Part shown: positions 12,868 through 26,000 of the stretch, piece after piece
Layout: every line of letters begins with the position of its first letter
Numbering within the stretch: position 1 is the first letter of the stretch
Origin: Juglans regia
Lineage: Eukaryota; Streptophyta; Magnoliopsida; Fagales; Juglandaceae
Direction: 5' to 3'
NCBI RefSeq assembly: GCF_001411555.2
Contig: NC_049916.1
Coordinates: 2,418,001-2,482,000 of the forward strand
DNA length: 64,000 bases
Position numbers and translations under genes: made by a program
Notes under the pieces: model-generated
Told to the model about the DNA's origin: nothing
What the model saw: the letters and a program-made list of their open reading frames with translations, nothing else
The model's database searches: none

Positions 12868-15379
12868 CTTCTTTGAAAAGCAATGCTTCTTCATTCAAAA
12901 TTTTATCATTTGTTGATATGGCGTAAGATCCCTTAATTTCCTTTTGAGCGTGTGCTTATCTCGAAAAAAAATGAAAAATTACAGCAGCAAACAACAACCA
13001 GTAACCACACTTTCTGAATCGATGACGATTAATAAATCAAGCACCGGTTGTTACAATCATGCAGCCAACACAAAGAATGGGTATTTTTGGGAATTTGAGC
13101 CTATGTACATGCATGAGTGGCATTTCGAATTTCCCTCAAACGTCAAGTTATGAACAGAGCTCTGTCTATAAAAACAGGCACAGAGTATATGGTACCTATC
13201 AGTTTGGTAAGCTACCCATCAGTGCTTTGTCACAATGTGGGGTTTCATTTGGAATTCCATTACCTTCGCAACCATGGTTCTGGCTGTAGTTGTTGACGTT
13301 TTTGGGTTGCTTTCTTCACTTACCTATTTTTTATGTGAGTTGGAAGATGGAGCAGCCACATATTTGAAGGATATTTCAGTCGAGTTCTTGTTTTTAATAG
13401 GTTTTTTAAAAAAAAAAAAAAATTTGATAGGTATTTCAGTCGAGTTCTTGTGTTTACACCCAAAGAGTAATCATACAGTTTGTCGTGAGACCTATTATAA
13501 TTACATAAAAAATCAAGACACTAAAGAATGGTTTTGGTTTTTACAAATGGAGGCCAAAGTTTTCAATTTTTGCAAAATTGATACCTAAATTATAAAGAAT
13601 TCGCAATTTTAGGCACTTCCGTCAATCTCTTGTTAGAAACTAATGGGAGAAATGCCATTTGTCCATTTTCGATTGATTGAGTCTCAATCTTTGGCTTGAT
13701 GCCACATGTCAACCAATTACAGACCTGACACATGATATTAGTATGCCACGTGGCAATTCTCCCGTTAGTTTGTTAATGGGAAGCTAACAAGGGTATCTAA
13801 TTGCAAGTTTTTTGAAATTCAATATTAGTACTTCAAAAACTAATAACTATAATATGGAGTTATAGAAACATAAAAACCTGGTTACTAATTTTGCTATTAA
13901 CCCTTTTGTTATATTGATTTGTATGAAAGTTTTTCACATCAATAGTGCATTGAGTGTATCAACAAGTATGGATGGCAATTCTTGTCCACGAGTCATGTTC
14001 ATGTCATATCAAGTCATAGACATTTGATTATATGAGTAAATTTGAACATGATTTATTAAGCTAAACAGATCAGATCTTTAAACCCTAACAGTACCCATTT
14101 AAATAATGGGTGACACGATACAACCAATTTAATAATTAATTAGAAACTGGTCAACACAACACGACTCAGTTCAACTCGTTTTATGTAAATAGGTTGAACT
14201 GACCTACATAACCTATTTGACCCAATTAACATAATTTTACGTAAAATTTAAAATCTATATTTATTTGTAACCACAACATTTCAAAAAAAAAAAATACTAA
14301 CTACTTAAAAAGTATCAATATTTTTCAGATTTTAACCTATAATAAAAACAATATTATAAACCTAACAATAATAAATATGAACATAGGTCCAAAAATATAA
14401 TTCTAACAATAAAAATATGAGCATATTGAGAAGTGAAAATGGCGTAAGAGAATGAGAGCTAAGTAATAAGTTAAGGGTTTTAGTTCTTAAGGTTAAGAGG
14501 GTATAATTATAATTTTAAAATAAAATTTATACAGGTTGATTTTGGATTAATCGGGAGATTTATTTATTAATTATGTCTTAATTGGTCAATCTGTTTTGAC
14601 CCAAACTCATTTAAATCAAACCAAACTCACTAATTTTATGTCGTGTTCGTATTAGATTCACAGGTCGTGTCACATATTGTCTTATATCAACAAGTGGGCC
14701 TCCAAGCATTTTTTTTTTATAATTCCAATCTAATTATTTGCAAATAAGAAGCACTTCCTATCCATTTAATTTGAAAATATGACCTCATATTGACCCATCA
14801 CCAAAATATATTTTCTCTAGCTAAAACATGCTCTTACTATATATGGTTCTTTTTTTTTTCTAGTGGTATTGATAGTAATAGTATAATTGGTAAGATATGT
14901 CATCCTAATTAAAACCCATCACGAAAATACTTGGGAGATGAATTTTTAATCTTAGAAAAAATGTTAGGCAGAACTAATACTCCACTTTTAGCAAATAATG
15001 GTTCTCAAACTCACCTACTCTACATTGATCATACGTCACTCATGTTCGTCTTTTACATATACCAAAAGCCTAGTTCTATACTAGGAAAACACACCTTTCT
15101 GAGCTTGATGCTCCCATGCAATGATGCAAACTCAAAGTGGTTGTTCAACTACATCTCATCAGCTTAAATATATGTTTTAATATTTAGGGGATTCGATCTG
15201 TGACACAACTCAAATATGAAATAATGGCACGTGTCTCTGTCTTAGGATGTACCATGCTAGATTTTTTATTTTTTATTTTATTTTTGCGATGATGCAATTT
15301 AGAGCTAGGTGTAATGCAGAAGGAAAAGAATCAGAATTAAAAAGTATTTGGAAAAAAAAGTGGGAATTATATTTAAAAT

Positions 15380-15545
15380 AATGGTACTTACAGTCATGAA
15401 GTGTGTAAGTATCGAATAGTCATTTTGAAAAAGAATAAGTTTATTATTAAAAAATTAATTTTTTTTTTCATGTAGATTTCATTTTTATTTATTTTTTTTA
15501 AAATAATTATACGATATTTACACACTCATAATTATAATTATCATT
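15380..15545 (-). mobile_element. MITE family A, copy 3 (inverted)
   Basis: The family A sequence lies in the opposite orientation: the core reads TTATTATTAAAAAATTAA and is followed by CATGTAGATTTCATTTTTATT, the reverse complement of the order seen at 2816. Ends are AATGGTACTTACAGTCATGA and AATTATAATTATCATT. Confidence 0.65.
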
Positions 15546-17002
15546 TCTCTTATATTTATGATCTTGACCTCATCAATGAGATATGCTATGATTATTTTCC
15601 ACGGTTGCCGACCAAACCAATCAAAAGAAGTCATACAAATCAATGAATTTTGTAAAAAGAAAACGTCAACATAATGGTGTAGCCCTCACATAAATAGAGT
15701 CCACCCAACCAAACACTTGGCATACATAGTACAGAAACTTCTGAGAAGTCCAAGTCAGCAGTCAAAGGTCCAATTTGGATATCTAAGCCATAATTTTTGA
15801 ACTCTTCCCGTCTTTTATCAGAAATGTCTCGGAAGTGTGTCCTGAATTTTTTTTTTAATTTTTTTATTTAATAATTAAGAAAGTATTTTTTAATAATATT
15901 ATAAATTTTTTATTTTTTTAAAAATATTTATGATGATTAAAAAATAAAATAAAATAAAATATATTTTTCAAAACACACATTCAAAACAAATTTTCGATAA
16001 ATATAGCATTACTCATCTTTTATATTATAGGAATTTAGAAAATTTATATGATCAGATCAAGAGGATCTCATGCATTTATATATATATATATATATATGTA
16101 TGTTCAATGCCAAAATAATACCTAAATTAATCACATGAAAAACGTGAATTCTGAACGAAATATTTGACGATATAAGAGAATCCTCGTCAGCCATACTCCA
16201 ACTTTAACTAAAATTTAGTTAATATCCTCCTTAAAACTCCTACATTGGATTAGGTATTAGTATATAAATTTAATTATGAGTTACACTAACTCAACAAATA
16301 TGTTTAGCTACAGTAACTTAGTCAAACGAATTTTATTTATTTTTCACTCTATTGTGAATATATTTTGTTTATATTTTAATATTTTGTATTTGAAAATAAA
16401 GTTAATTTAGGTTGAAAGGTGGATTTTCTGGAATTTAATATAAATTATGAAAATAAAAATAAAAAGTATTTAAAAATAAATAATGCATAAATAAATAGAT
16501 AAAAAATTAAAAAAAATATATTATTTTATTATTATAAAAAATGAGATAGCTAATTCAATGCGTAGTTCGAGTTTTAAGTGATTAACCAAAAATTTAAAAG
16601 TGACATATTAGCCAAACTTGTCTAAAAGTTTTTGTATAGCAATGAGAATGGTCTAAGGATAGATTCATATGTACATACAAGAAGTTTTCCTTTACATTTT
16701 ATAATATTTTCTGAAGTAGACTTGCACTTAAAGAGTTGCATTATTGCTTTATAAGCTATATTATAAAACAAAGAGCTGCTGCATGCACACACCACAAGTT
16801 AAAAGTGCACTTCAAGTTTTATGAATGGTAACAAGTAAGTGATGCAAGATCATCATTTTCTCTCAAGTATCACCTCAATAAGATTCAAATAAATCACATC
16901 ATTTTTCCCATTGCATTGACTTCTTATATGCCTTGCTTTATATAGTGAAGAAAAATAAGAAAAAAGAAAGCAATACTAATGCTATAAAACCAAAGACAAC
17001 AG

Positions 17003-17035
<33 letters not shown>

Positions 17036-17037
<2 letters not shown>

Positions 17038-17248
17038 GATTCGTTTCGATAATGAGATAAGATAAAATGAAATAATTTTAGATGAATTGAATAAAATATT
17101 GTTAGAATATTATTGTTTAATATTATTATTATTTTAAAATTTAAAAAAATTGAATTATTTATTATATTTTACGTGAGAATTTAAGAAAGTTATAATTATA
17201 AAATGAGAAGAGGTGAGATAAGATGATTTCTATATCCAAACGAGAACT
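17036..17248. mobile_element. Foldback repeat family B, copy 2
   Basis: Begins TTCGTTTCGATAATGAGATAAGATAAAATG and ends GAGGTGAGATAAGATG...CCAAACGAGAAC. It shares 'TTGTTAGAATATTATT', 'TTTTAAAATTTAAAAAAATTGAATTATTTATT' words with the copy at 48729. It sits about 1.5 kb upstream of the RING-CH coding region. Confidence 0.55.
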
Positions 17249-17619
17249 ATGATACTTTAAAAAGCCCGGGTTTAAGAGACGTAAACATATAAAGTAGACA
17301 CTAGATCATTTACTAATATTCATGTAAATTAACGGCTTATTAAAAATAGAAAATAAAAACTTCAAAGAATAATAATAAAAAAAAATTAAAAAAAAAGCGA
17401 AAAAAATGGTTTGAGATTCGAGAATCGAATCACACTCTGGCGGTCTAAACGGCAATAACGGTGAAGTAAAAAGGACGATCGTGGCAGTGGCGAACTTGGA
17501 ATCTCTCTCTCTCTCTGTCTCCCCCCTTGCAAGACATCATAAATATAGTAAACCAACGTTTGTATTCTGCAATCTGCATACACGGCGCTAGAGATAAAAA
17601 ATTTTATAGTTATCCGTTA

Positions 17620-18563
17620 ATGTAAATATCGGCTTATAAATTGGGTTCCGGCGAGGATGATACTCAATCTCTTGCTTCATTCCAAAACAGAGATTTCCTA
17701 CAAACAACATAGATAAACAGAAAGAGAGAGAGACCTTTGTCTTTGCTTCAAGAAAATACGATTCCCATCCTGTAAGTCTCTTCTTCCTTCCTTTCCTCTG
17801 CATCTTTGTGTTAAATTCCTTGCCTTGTGCTGATACCTTTGCCTTTTTAGGTTCCTGGTCTGATAAAGGGTGTTCTCCTGTTATACGAGTCTGGGTCTCT
17901 CTCAAATTCCCTTTCTTTTTCTTCATGTTCCCCTTTCTGGGTACTTTCTCCTTGCTTTTTTTGCATTCGAAAGTTTTTGGAGACGCTTGCTTTATTGGGT
18001 TTCCTTCATTTTTCTGTTATTGTCTTTTGATGTTCATAGAGATACAACACCTTGTTAATTTTTTCCCCTTCTTCCCTCCTTCAATTTTAAACCCTTCTCC
18101 TAAAACTTCACGTGTTTATTGGTTTTCTCCCTCTTTTGCCAATTTTGTTGAGCTTTATATGTTGTCGATGGTGTTGCCTGTTTCATTGAAACCTGTTTAT
18201 CATGGTTTCTGGTTTGGCCAATTCTTTTTCTCCTCTGTTTCAATAGTCTCTCAGTTTCTGTCCACTGCCCTCTGCTTATGTAGTTGCACTAACAGTTGTG
18301 GGGCCTAGTTTTTCCTGTTCTGTTTGCAGGGAGAAGGTTTCGAATGAAAAAAAGAAAAGAAAAGAGTTTCTTCGTTGTTATAGATACTGTTATCCCTGTG
18401 TAATTTCATATTCCGGTAACTTGCTTTGTTTTTAACTATGATGGTTCTGATTTTCAGGAGTTTTAGAAAAGATAAGAGCCTGTGCAAGGAATTTTAAGGC
18501 TTGGATATAGGCTTATTTCCTCTTGAGTTTTTTGAAGTCTTCTGTGTTGTTGAGAATTCGAGG
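17620..18563 (+). promoter_or_regulatory. 5' UTR with probable leader intron of the RING-CH gene
   Basis: A pyrimidine-rich leader precedes the ATG at 18564. A good donor (CCT|GTAAGTCTC, GT at 17772) and acceptor (TGTTTGCAG ending at 18329) bound a probable 558-bp leader intron rich in T and CT, as is common in 5' UTR introns of plant housekeeping genes. A second acceptor-like TTTTCAG near 18457 could be alternative. The transcription start is not fixed by sequence. Frames running through this intron (17808-18308 and others) are not conserved-looking proteins. Confidence 0.5.
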
Positions 18564-21530
18564 ATGGGGGATCATTTTGTGTTGCTGGTTGATCGTTTGC
18601 TCACCGAGTCCACGTTAGAGGCTGCAATTGAGAGCAGAAACTGGTCCATGAAAGCTACATCCTCTGTAATTGACGAGAAGAAAATCCATAATGCTCCCAA
18701 GGTGGTTGGTGCAAATATATCATCTCCTGGGAAATTGGTGGAGTGCAGGATATGCCAGGATGAGGATGAGGACTCAAATATGGAGACGCCCTGCTCTTGT
18801 TGTGGCAGCTTGAAGGTCAGTTGGGCTCTCTCTAATTCCAACCTTTATAGCGTCAATATGGTATACAAGCATCCTATTCTTTCCTTTTATGTTCTTCGTA
18901 TGGTCTCTACAATTTATAAATTTGATCATCGTCGGTCGTATAGTAGTCCCCGCGAAGCTTTCGGCTACTCAATATCCTTGTACGAGTCCACAATCACTAC
19001 ACGAGATGAAATACCCGAGGAATCCCCCCCTTTTTTTTGTGATTGTTCCAAAGCGTGCAGCTCTCTATATTTCTTCACTACTCGTACAGGAATATTAGAT
19101 GAATTATCACCCATCCACTACCTTTCTGCATCTGAAGCCATCTGAACGTCAATACCAAAATTTTGTAGAATTTCTTTATTATTTTGATTCAGTCAAGTTC
19201 TAGTCTACTAGTTTGTAAAAGACGCGAGCACATCATCAGATTTTTGAGTCAACTCCAACCTCACTGACCCTACCAACCAGAAGCATTAAAAGCAAAAGAA
19301 CAAAAAAGTCTATCCATATTCATTTTGAAATTCCCGTTTTGATTGACTGAACCTGAAACTTTGGCTTCAATTCAACTTTCAAGGAACACTATTCTTGGGT
19401 CTGCCTGCACAAGATGTATGTGCTTGTTGACAACAAAATCTGAAGTCTTTCTATATACAGTGAAAGTAGGCTTATCTCATATAATGCAATTATCCCATGA
19501 TGTGGCACACTGTTATAACAATGATCATATACACCATCCCACTTAAGCCTTAGCATCAATACTTCCCTTTCTTGATTGATATAGGGCCTTGTGTTGTTTT
19601 GTTACTGATAGAGGTTAAGACAGTCTAGCATGCACTGGATATAGGTGCATTGCCACTTGCCTCGATTAAGATCATCAAACAGAAATGTTAAGTATGGTGA
19701 TTTGATTCGAGATCAATTGTTTTAGCTGCAAGTTTTTGCCTAAACTATCTACCTCATGGTGTAACTTGACCATAATGCTCCTTAAGCTTTCAATCTGGTC
19801 TCTTCCTTAACTCCTCTTCTTCTTCAGAAATTGTTGTTTGGGAAGTTTCACAGATGTTATCTTATTTCTCTTTAATAGAATGCGAGGAACACAAACTCAA
19901 CAATGGCTGATTTTATCATGTAAAAGTATGATTTCTTCAAATGATTATATTATCATTTGAATGCAACTGGTATATTTGGTTCACTGCAAACTGTTCTTGT
20001 GGCATTCATGTGATGATTTCAATTCCCATCTTTAGGAGTAGTTTATTGTGAGAACCTTGGTCATGAGTTACCTGATTTTTGCAGTATGCCCACCGCAGAT
20101 GCATACAGAGGTGGTGTAATGAGAAGGGTGACACTACCTGTGAGATATGCCAACAGGTGATCCATGATCTTTTTTTACATCACTGTTAGTATTGGATTAT
20201 TGGATTGTTCTCGATATTATCCATTCCTTATGTCAACCATTACATGCAAAGCTATTGTATTAAGATTAAATTCTTGAATTGCAGCAATTTAAGCCTGGTT
20301 ATACTGCTCCTCCCCCACTGTTTCAATTGGGGAGTGTTCCAATGAACTTCAGGTAATCTTTATATAAACTTGTTATTTCAATGGCTATAATCTGGAATAC
20401 GTTGTTCTTCTTTTTCAACTTGACACCAATGTGTTTTTCTGACTATGACGGGTTAACCAGAGGAAATTGGGAGATATCTAGGAGAGACTTGCATCGTCCC
20501 CGCATTATAGCAATGGTTTCAACTGACCGTAATTTGCTCACTCCTGACTACGACGAGTACACAGCTTCTACCACAAGAAGTTTGATATGTTTCCGTTCAG
20601 TTGCTCTCATTGTAATCTCTCTCTCTCTCTCTCTCTCTCTGTTTGATGATCAACTTTATTCCTCTAATTTATAAATTTTGAAAAGTGCACTTTGCACCCT
20701 CAAATTACCAAAAGTTTTACATTTGGTAGTCCAAACTACTAAAAAACTGACACTTTGCACCCCAATTGAACTATAACCATTGTGGTACAATCTTGACCAT
20801 CAGATTTGAATGTAGGGTGTAAAGTGTCATTTTTTTCTAACTCAGGGTGCAATGTATCAGTTCTAATAGTTTGGAGTGTAAAGAGCAATACCCTTGATAG
20901 TGTGTTTATGTTTTCATAAATTCTAATTGAGTTTTTCACTTTCGAGAAACCTTAGGCTCAACATAGTTTAGATAAAGTTGTAATACATCCTCTTTATTTA
21001 TTGCTGTAAACTTGACCGATGCCTCTTCCAATCCCATTCATTTTCTCCGGTGCAGTTCATGGTTCTACTGATTCTACGCCATATTCTTCCCCTCATTCTA
21101 ATAAGTGGAAACAATGACTACTTTCTCCCACTATCTCTGGTAAGATAATTTAGGGCTTGCTAATTCATTTCATGAAGACAGACAAAGGTGGAACTTCCCT
21201 TGCAGATATTACAATTATCTTTCCTTCTTTGCATGCAGTTGCTACTTCTACGAACTGCTGGGATTGTTCTTCCGATCTACATTATAATGAGAGCAGTAAC
21301 TTCTATTCAGCGCCGCCGACATCATCATCAGGTACATTCCCCATATGATCTTTTGATTCCTTTTTTACTGTTTAAAGTTCATTGCAACTAACTAACTATG
21401 AAACATCTACCAACTTCAATTTCCTCATTAGGAGGAGCCTTCAATTTCATCACTTGCTTCATCGGATGAAGAAGCTGAGCATTCGACATTGCAGCCTCAT
21501 CAGCCTCATATCATTCATGTTCACGTGTAG
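18564..21530 (+). CDS. RING-CH (MARCH-type) E3 ubiquitin ligase with DUF3675 tail
   Basis: Seven exons join in frame to 272 aa: 18564-18815, 20085-20156, 20285-20352, 20461-20611, 21056-21139, 21239-21331 and 21432-21530. The C4HC3 RING-CH finger is split by intron 1: C61-x2-C64, C77/C79-C80, then H87-x2-C90 and C103-x2-C106, including [13 protein letters not shown]. After it comes [10 protein letters not shown], the conserved [15 protein letters not shown] block, then TRSLICFR. Two hydrophobic segments follow near 172-196 (…[13 protein letters not shown]) and 210-230 ([14 protein letters not shown]). The C-terminus is short, acidic and His-rich. This is the plant membrane RING-CH family (PIT1-like; DUF3675). 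Expected role: ER or endomembrane ubiquitin ligation working with E2 enzymes; the substrate is unknown. The start is the first ATG in frame with the finger. Confidence 0.92.
20645..20950. repeat. MITE-like foldback in intron 4 of the RING-CH gene
   Basis: The edges are roughly inverted: 'GTGCACTTTGCACCCTCAAA' at the left and 'TTTGGAGTGTAAAGAGCAAT' at the right, with internal CACTTTGCACCCC and GGGTGTAAAGTG in opposite orientation. This symmetry suggests a small non-autonomous transposon. It has no coding capacity. Confidence 0.45.
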
Positions 21531-21956
21531 CTGGTGAATCGAAGAAGCTTCACAACAAGAAAATGTGTGCAAGATGGATAAGAAAAAAGGAAATTATGAT
21601 ACAGTGCTTTAATCAGTGTGGTGTGCTGTAATTCCAAAAAGGAAAGAAAAAAATGGAGGATCAAATTTCAGATTATGATGTAGCTTATAAGATGTGCTGT
21701 CTTCTCTTGCTCTTGCTGCACATCGTCTGAATACTTTGTACATCCAGGAAAAAAAAAAAGAAAAAAAAAAGGGGGTATCCCATAAGCCAATATCCAGGCT
21801 TTATACCAAGAAAATAGAAGCCAAGCTAGTAAAGGTGAAGAATGTTCTTGTATGTCATTCTGTAAATACCAAGTTTGGGGATTATGACTCAAATACCAAG
21901 TTTAGTAGATACAAGTTGATGGTGCGAGACAATGGATTATTGTTTTGCTCACGAGA

Positions 21957-22124
21957 AATGATAGTTGCAGTTGTGAGTGCCGCAAACACCGTACAATCAT
22001 TTTGAAAAAAGTGAATAAATACGAGATCTACATAAAAAGAAATTAATTTTTTAATAATGGATTCTACACTTTTTCAAAATGACTGCACGGTATTACACAC
22101 TTTACGACTATATGTAACATTACT
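21957..22124 (+). mobile_element. MITE family A, copy 4
   Basis: Left arm AATGATAGTTGCAGTTGTGAG, core TTAATTTTTTAATAATG, right arm CGACTATATGTAACATTACT. It is very close in sequence to the copy at 12700 and lies just downstream of the RING-CH 3' UTR. Confidence 0.7.
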
Positions 22125-22975
22125 TTGAACCTTATTTTCTTGCTAAAACATCTATTTTTTTCACTCTTTCACCAAAAATCAAGGGCACCCCTACAAGTTC
22201 GAGAATTTTGACCCATAAGTTCCACAAAACTCGGAAAAGAATGCATAGTTAATTTGCTCGGAAGGAGAACAACCTTAGCTTTTTCTTGAGGTGCAAAGGA
22301 AATTAAATGTACCATTCATCAGCGTTACAGACGGAAGTGCACAAGGATCATGTTACATAACCAGTGTTGACAGGAAAGGATCGGCAATTGACGGGATATT
22401 ATTTCTACAAGGCGCTAATACAAAACTTTATTACTATGAAATTTCGAAAGAGAGAAAAATGAAGAGAGAATTGGCAGCCAAAAAGCCACATTATTCTGCA
22501 AATGCCCCCATTCAAGATCCTGAAGACTTCTGATTGATTCGTGGGAATAGTGTAATGCTCAAGTACATCTGGGCATTGGATAAAAATGATATATTCTCTC
22601 AAAATATAACTTTTTCTCATCTTTCTTAACTAGATCCATGCAAGTAACAAAAACAAGTTTTTAAAAAAATACACAAATCTAGGATGATTCTATCCCAAAA
22701 TTATGAATATGGTAAAATTCTGTACAGTCCATTATAAATGTTAAAAAAAAAAATACAGCTTGAAGGAGTATACAGAGGAGGACCTCAGGCAGGGCACTTG
22801 TTTTGTACAAGGCTTTGATCTGGATTCCCCCTATTCAGACCCTGAATTCACCCATGCTGTGCACCTTGTCGCCTGTCTGATTTTGTCCTCTTAACACCTT
22901 AATTCCAACTTCTCCTTGGCCTGAAATGTTGTGGAAAATAAACAAGATAAGAAAATTGGAAAGCTCATAATAACC

Positions 22976-22976
<1 letters not shown>

Positions 22977-23018
<42 letters not shown>
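22977..23018 (+). repeat. (CT)n microsatellite
   Basis: A near-perfect run of about 20 CT dinucleotides, located 80 bp beyond the QSOX stop codon, so it is probably within that gene's 3' UTR (as GA on the transcript). Confidence 0.9.
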
Positions 23019-23020
<2 letters not shown>

Positions 23021-23097
23021 CTCTGTTTTTTTATTATTTTTTCTCTTTGTTCTGATGATCTTTTACACTTTTTTGAAAGATGTCATTATTCTCCTAA

Positions 23098-26000
23098 TTA
23101 TAATATGTTCCTTAAAGAGTGTAGTTGGTAGAAATACTTCCGACTCTTCTGCTGTGAACGCCAGTAGCATGCAAGTGCCCCAAATGCACAGCTAGCGACA
23201 GCAATTGCCAATGCAGCCCCCAGAGGCACGACAACTGCATTTGCTGAGACCGCCAAATCTTCAAGAAACCAATCAAGCCTATCACTCCTAAGATTGTTCT
23301 TGTCCTTGTCCTTGTGTAGCGATACAAGTATTTTTCCATAGTAATTAGTCAAAAATTTCAACACCTCCTCCTGGTCCCAATCAATACCATTATTTTCCTC
23401 GCTCGGAGAGAGACGGCAGGAAGAGCAAAGCTGCCTTGGAGGCCAAATCATTTTAGGAAATTTAGGATCGCCAGTCCCAAGAAATGCTTCTTCTTTGAAT
23501 AATCTCTCATTAACCTTATTATGCGCACTCCACAACCAAAGGGCGAAGTCACGGCTTGTTTTGAAAGGACTAGAGACACTGGAAATCAAGATTACTTATT
23601 TTCAGATTAAGTTAGCTGAAAGAAACTCAAAGGACTGTAAATATGGACGATTCTCAGGAGCTTACCTTGAACACATGTCATGAAAATGTTGGCGGCATTC
23701 CTCACAAACAAAGAATTTGTGTACAAATTCACATATAGCTGTAAATGCAAATTGGCTCTCTCCATCCTCAATTCTCACAGACAGTGAATGCAGCAGAACC
23801 CACAATCCACAACTGCAGAAAGAGAAGAAAGCTACTTTTCAATAGAATCACTGGATAGAAATCTCATAGTCGGGAGGAGTTAAAAAGTAAAAGGAGAAAA
23901 AGGAAAATAACTTTTAGCAGCATAGCTAAACAACAAAAAATAAAAGCAGCAGCTTTTATTGAGAAAAAAATATTGGGAATGATAAGAAGAAAAAGTAAAC
24001 CAAAAAAACGAAATCAATCACACACGACATACAAGATTTACATGGTTTGGCAAAGTGCCTATGTCCACGAAGCTATAGAGGATTTTATTCTCTTGAAAGT
24101 CGAATACACTATGCAGCAATACAATGAGCGGCCATACAAAATAGTACAATATATATTTTTATATAAGCAATATCGACTAATATATATATATATATATATA
24201 TGGCGTATTAGCACGTTAACCCTAATTAAGGGTCAGGTCGGACCGGTTTAGGACCTATCGGCCCAAGCCTCATTGAAAACCCACCAAAAAACTGTAACGA
24301 GTTATTGTCAGGTCGGGTCATCGGGGCGCCGCAAAAATAAACCAGGCTCCACACAAACAAGCCCAACACAAAAATCAACGTTGAAATTGCACAAGTGATT
24401 GGGGTTGTCAATATGAAAAAACACGTAGTTAGTGGGGTTGTAAACTTCTAGTAACCAAGAACGTAAATGACATCATGTGCAAGCCACCAAATGATGGCCT
24501 AACAATAGATGTCACTTCATAAGAACACTTCTTGCTGTTTAAAGCCAAAGCATAATACTTACATGAACAAGATGAGTGAAACTTGTGCAGAAAAAAGGAA
24601 TATATTGCCTTCTTTTGTCAATATCAATAAATACATAGCCAGGTGATGAATTTAAAGCTACCTTCTACATGAGCATGTGCGCACGCGCACGTGTAACAAT
24701 GGATCCAGAGATAATGGCCTCTGAAAGCAAAATTATGGAGACAATCAATCATGCAGAGGAGCCTATAATTGCAATTAAAAAACATGAGCCTATCCCAATA
24801 GACTACCTACCTCCTAGATGCCGAACACTGTAGAACAAGGTTGGTCATTGAAATCAGCTCTTAGAATATCACCATTGTCATGAAGCAAAAAAAGAAAAAA
24901 GAATATCTCATCGTGCATGGAGCAAAGATAACTGCAGGTTGTAATTTTGAGCTACTTAAAATATGAAACTTACATCTAGGCACATCAAAAAGTGAGTTTA
25001 TACTTGCTGTGTATGATGACTAACAAATTGAACCAATTCCAAAATTTGGAGACCTGTGTACTTGGACTATGACTTTAGCTTTTTCTAAAAAAAGCTCCAT
25101 TGCTTATTAAAAAAAATGGAGACCACTACCTGAAGCCCCTTGTATCATTCTTGCTGCCTCGGCAGAACATCTGGAAAGGAACACACAAAGATCATCGACA
25201 AAGTTAGGAATTTGCTTCAACAAATACAATATTACATCGTGATAAAGTTGAGTCAACAGCCAATATGGTAACGAACCAAAAGAAAAAGGTAAATTTGCAA
25301 AGAAATAAATGTACTGGCCAGCTATAGCCTATAGGTGACGTAATTAGATGATCTTACTATCTAGATATTTAAGAGCATCCCAAACTATGGACTCGATAAA
25401 TGACTCAACCACTGATTCCCCTCGTATAATAAATCCACCATCCATATATTTCAATAAAACCATATCAAATTTGGATGCAATTTCAACTTCCTCAGGAGCT
25501 TCAACAGCACCAAATTAGCAAGTGCACAGAATAAACCAGTGGACAGAAAACAGTTTTCAAAGAATAAATCATAAAAAAAATATATAAGAATTGGTCATTA
25601 TTAAGTTGTATACAATGTGAAGAGTCATTAAGCACTGACGGAACTCACTGCTAAACAGAAAGTCCAAAGGACGCCGACCAGCAATCTCCAACATCAAGTC
25701 AATTGGACTGTCTAAAGTGGTTTTATCAAGAATCTCGTTCACTTTTCCAAATTGAGGAAAGATAATGGGAACAACGTCAATAAATAATGGACTAGGTACA
25801 GGGCATAGTTTTTTAGGCATGCAATATTGACTAATTTCCCAGCAAACAGAAAATCAAACTTCACCCATCACATATTAAAGGTAAGGAGAAGTTAATCAAC
25901 AAGCTTATAGTTTGAGCCTGATACATCCCGGGAAACTTTTTTTTTTTTTTTTTTATGTCAGGGAACCTCTCCAAGGCAGGGCACTTCGGACCCACCCCTG

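Larger units (their letters stand above)
11645..17600. other. Intergenic DNA, MITEs and simple repeats
   Basis: 11645 to about 11830 is likely the 3' UTR of the membrane-protein gene. Beyond it I recognise no gene. The interval holds MITE family A copies (12700-12867 and 15380-15545), a foldback copy (17036-17248), TA microsatellites (about 16078-16097 and 17006-17034), a 27-bp direct repeat around 13370 and 13430 (ATTTCAGTCGAGTTCTTGT), a stretch at about 13530-13880 with GCCACGTGGCAA near a dyad (MITE-like), and a stretch at about 13970-14690 whose edges carry 'GTCATGTTCATGTC' and 'CAGGTCGTGTCAC' words typical of non-autonomous repeats. The open frames at 12944-13588 and 14931-15167 look spurious. 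Confidence 0.5.
21531..23097. other. Interval between convergent RING-CH and QSOX genes
   Basis: Holds the RING-CH 3' UTR, an A-rich run near 21748-21772, MITE family A copy 4 (21957-22124), and a long (CT)n microsatellite (22977-23018) just beyond the QSOX stop codon. An 80-codon open frame on the + strand (22291-22533) has a Lys/Arg-rich end (SKERKMKRELAAKK) but no family I recognise; it may be chance or part of a 3' UTR. Confidence 0.5.

Noticed and set aside
17386..18308. Frames upstream of the RING-CH ATG (up to 166 codons)
   Set aside because: They lie in a T/CT-rich leader intron bounded by good splice sites; the peptide is Phe/Ser/Leu-rich as expected from such DNA.
18501..19145. 214-codon frame starting upstream of the RING-CH exon 1
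   Set aside because: Its right half reads through the intron 1 donor after GSLK; the conserved RING continues at 20085. The upstream ATG at 18501 adds residues not seen in the family.
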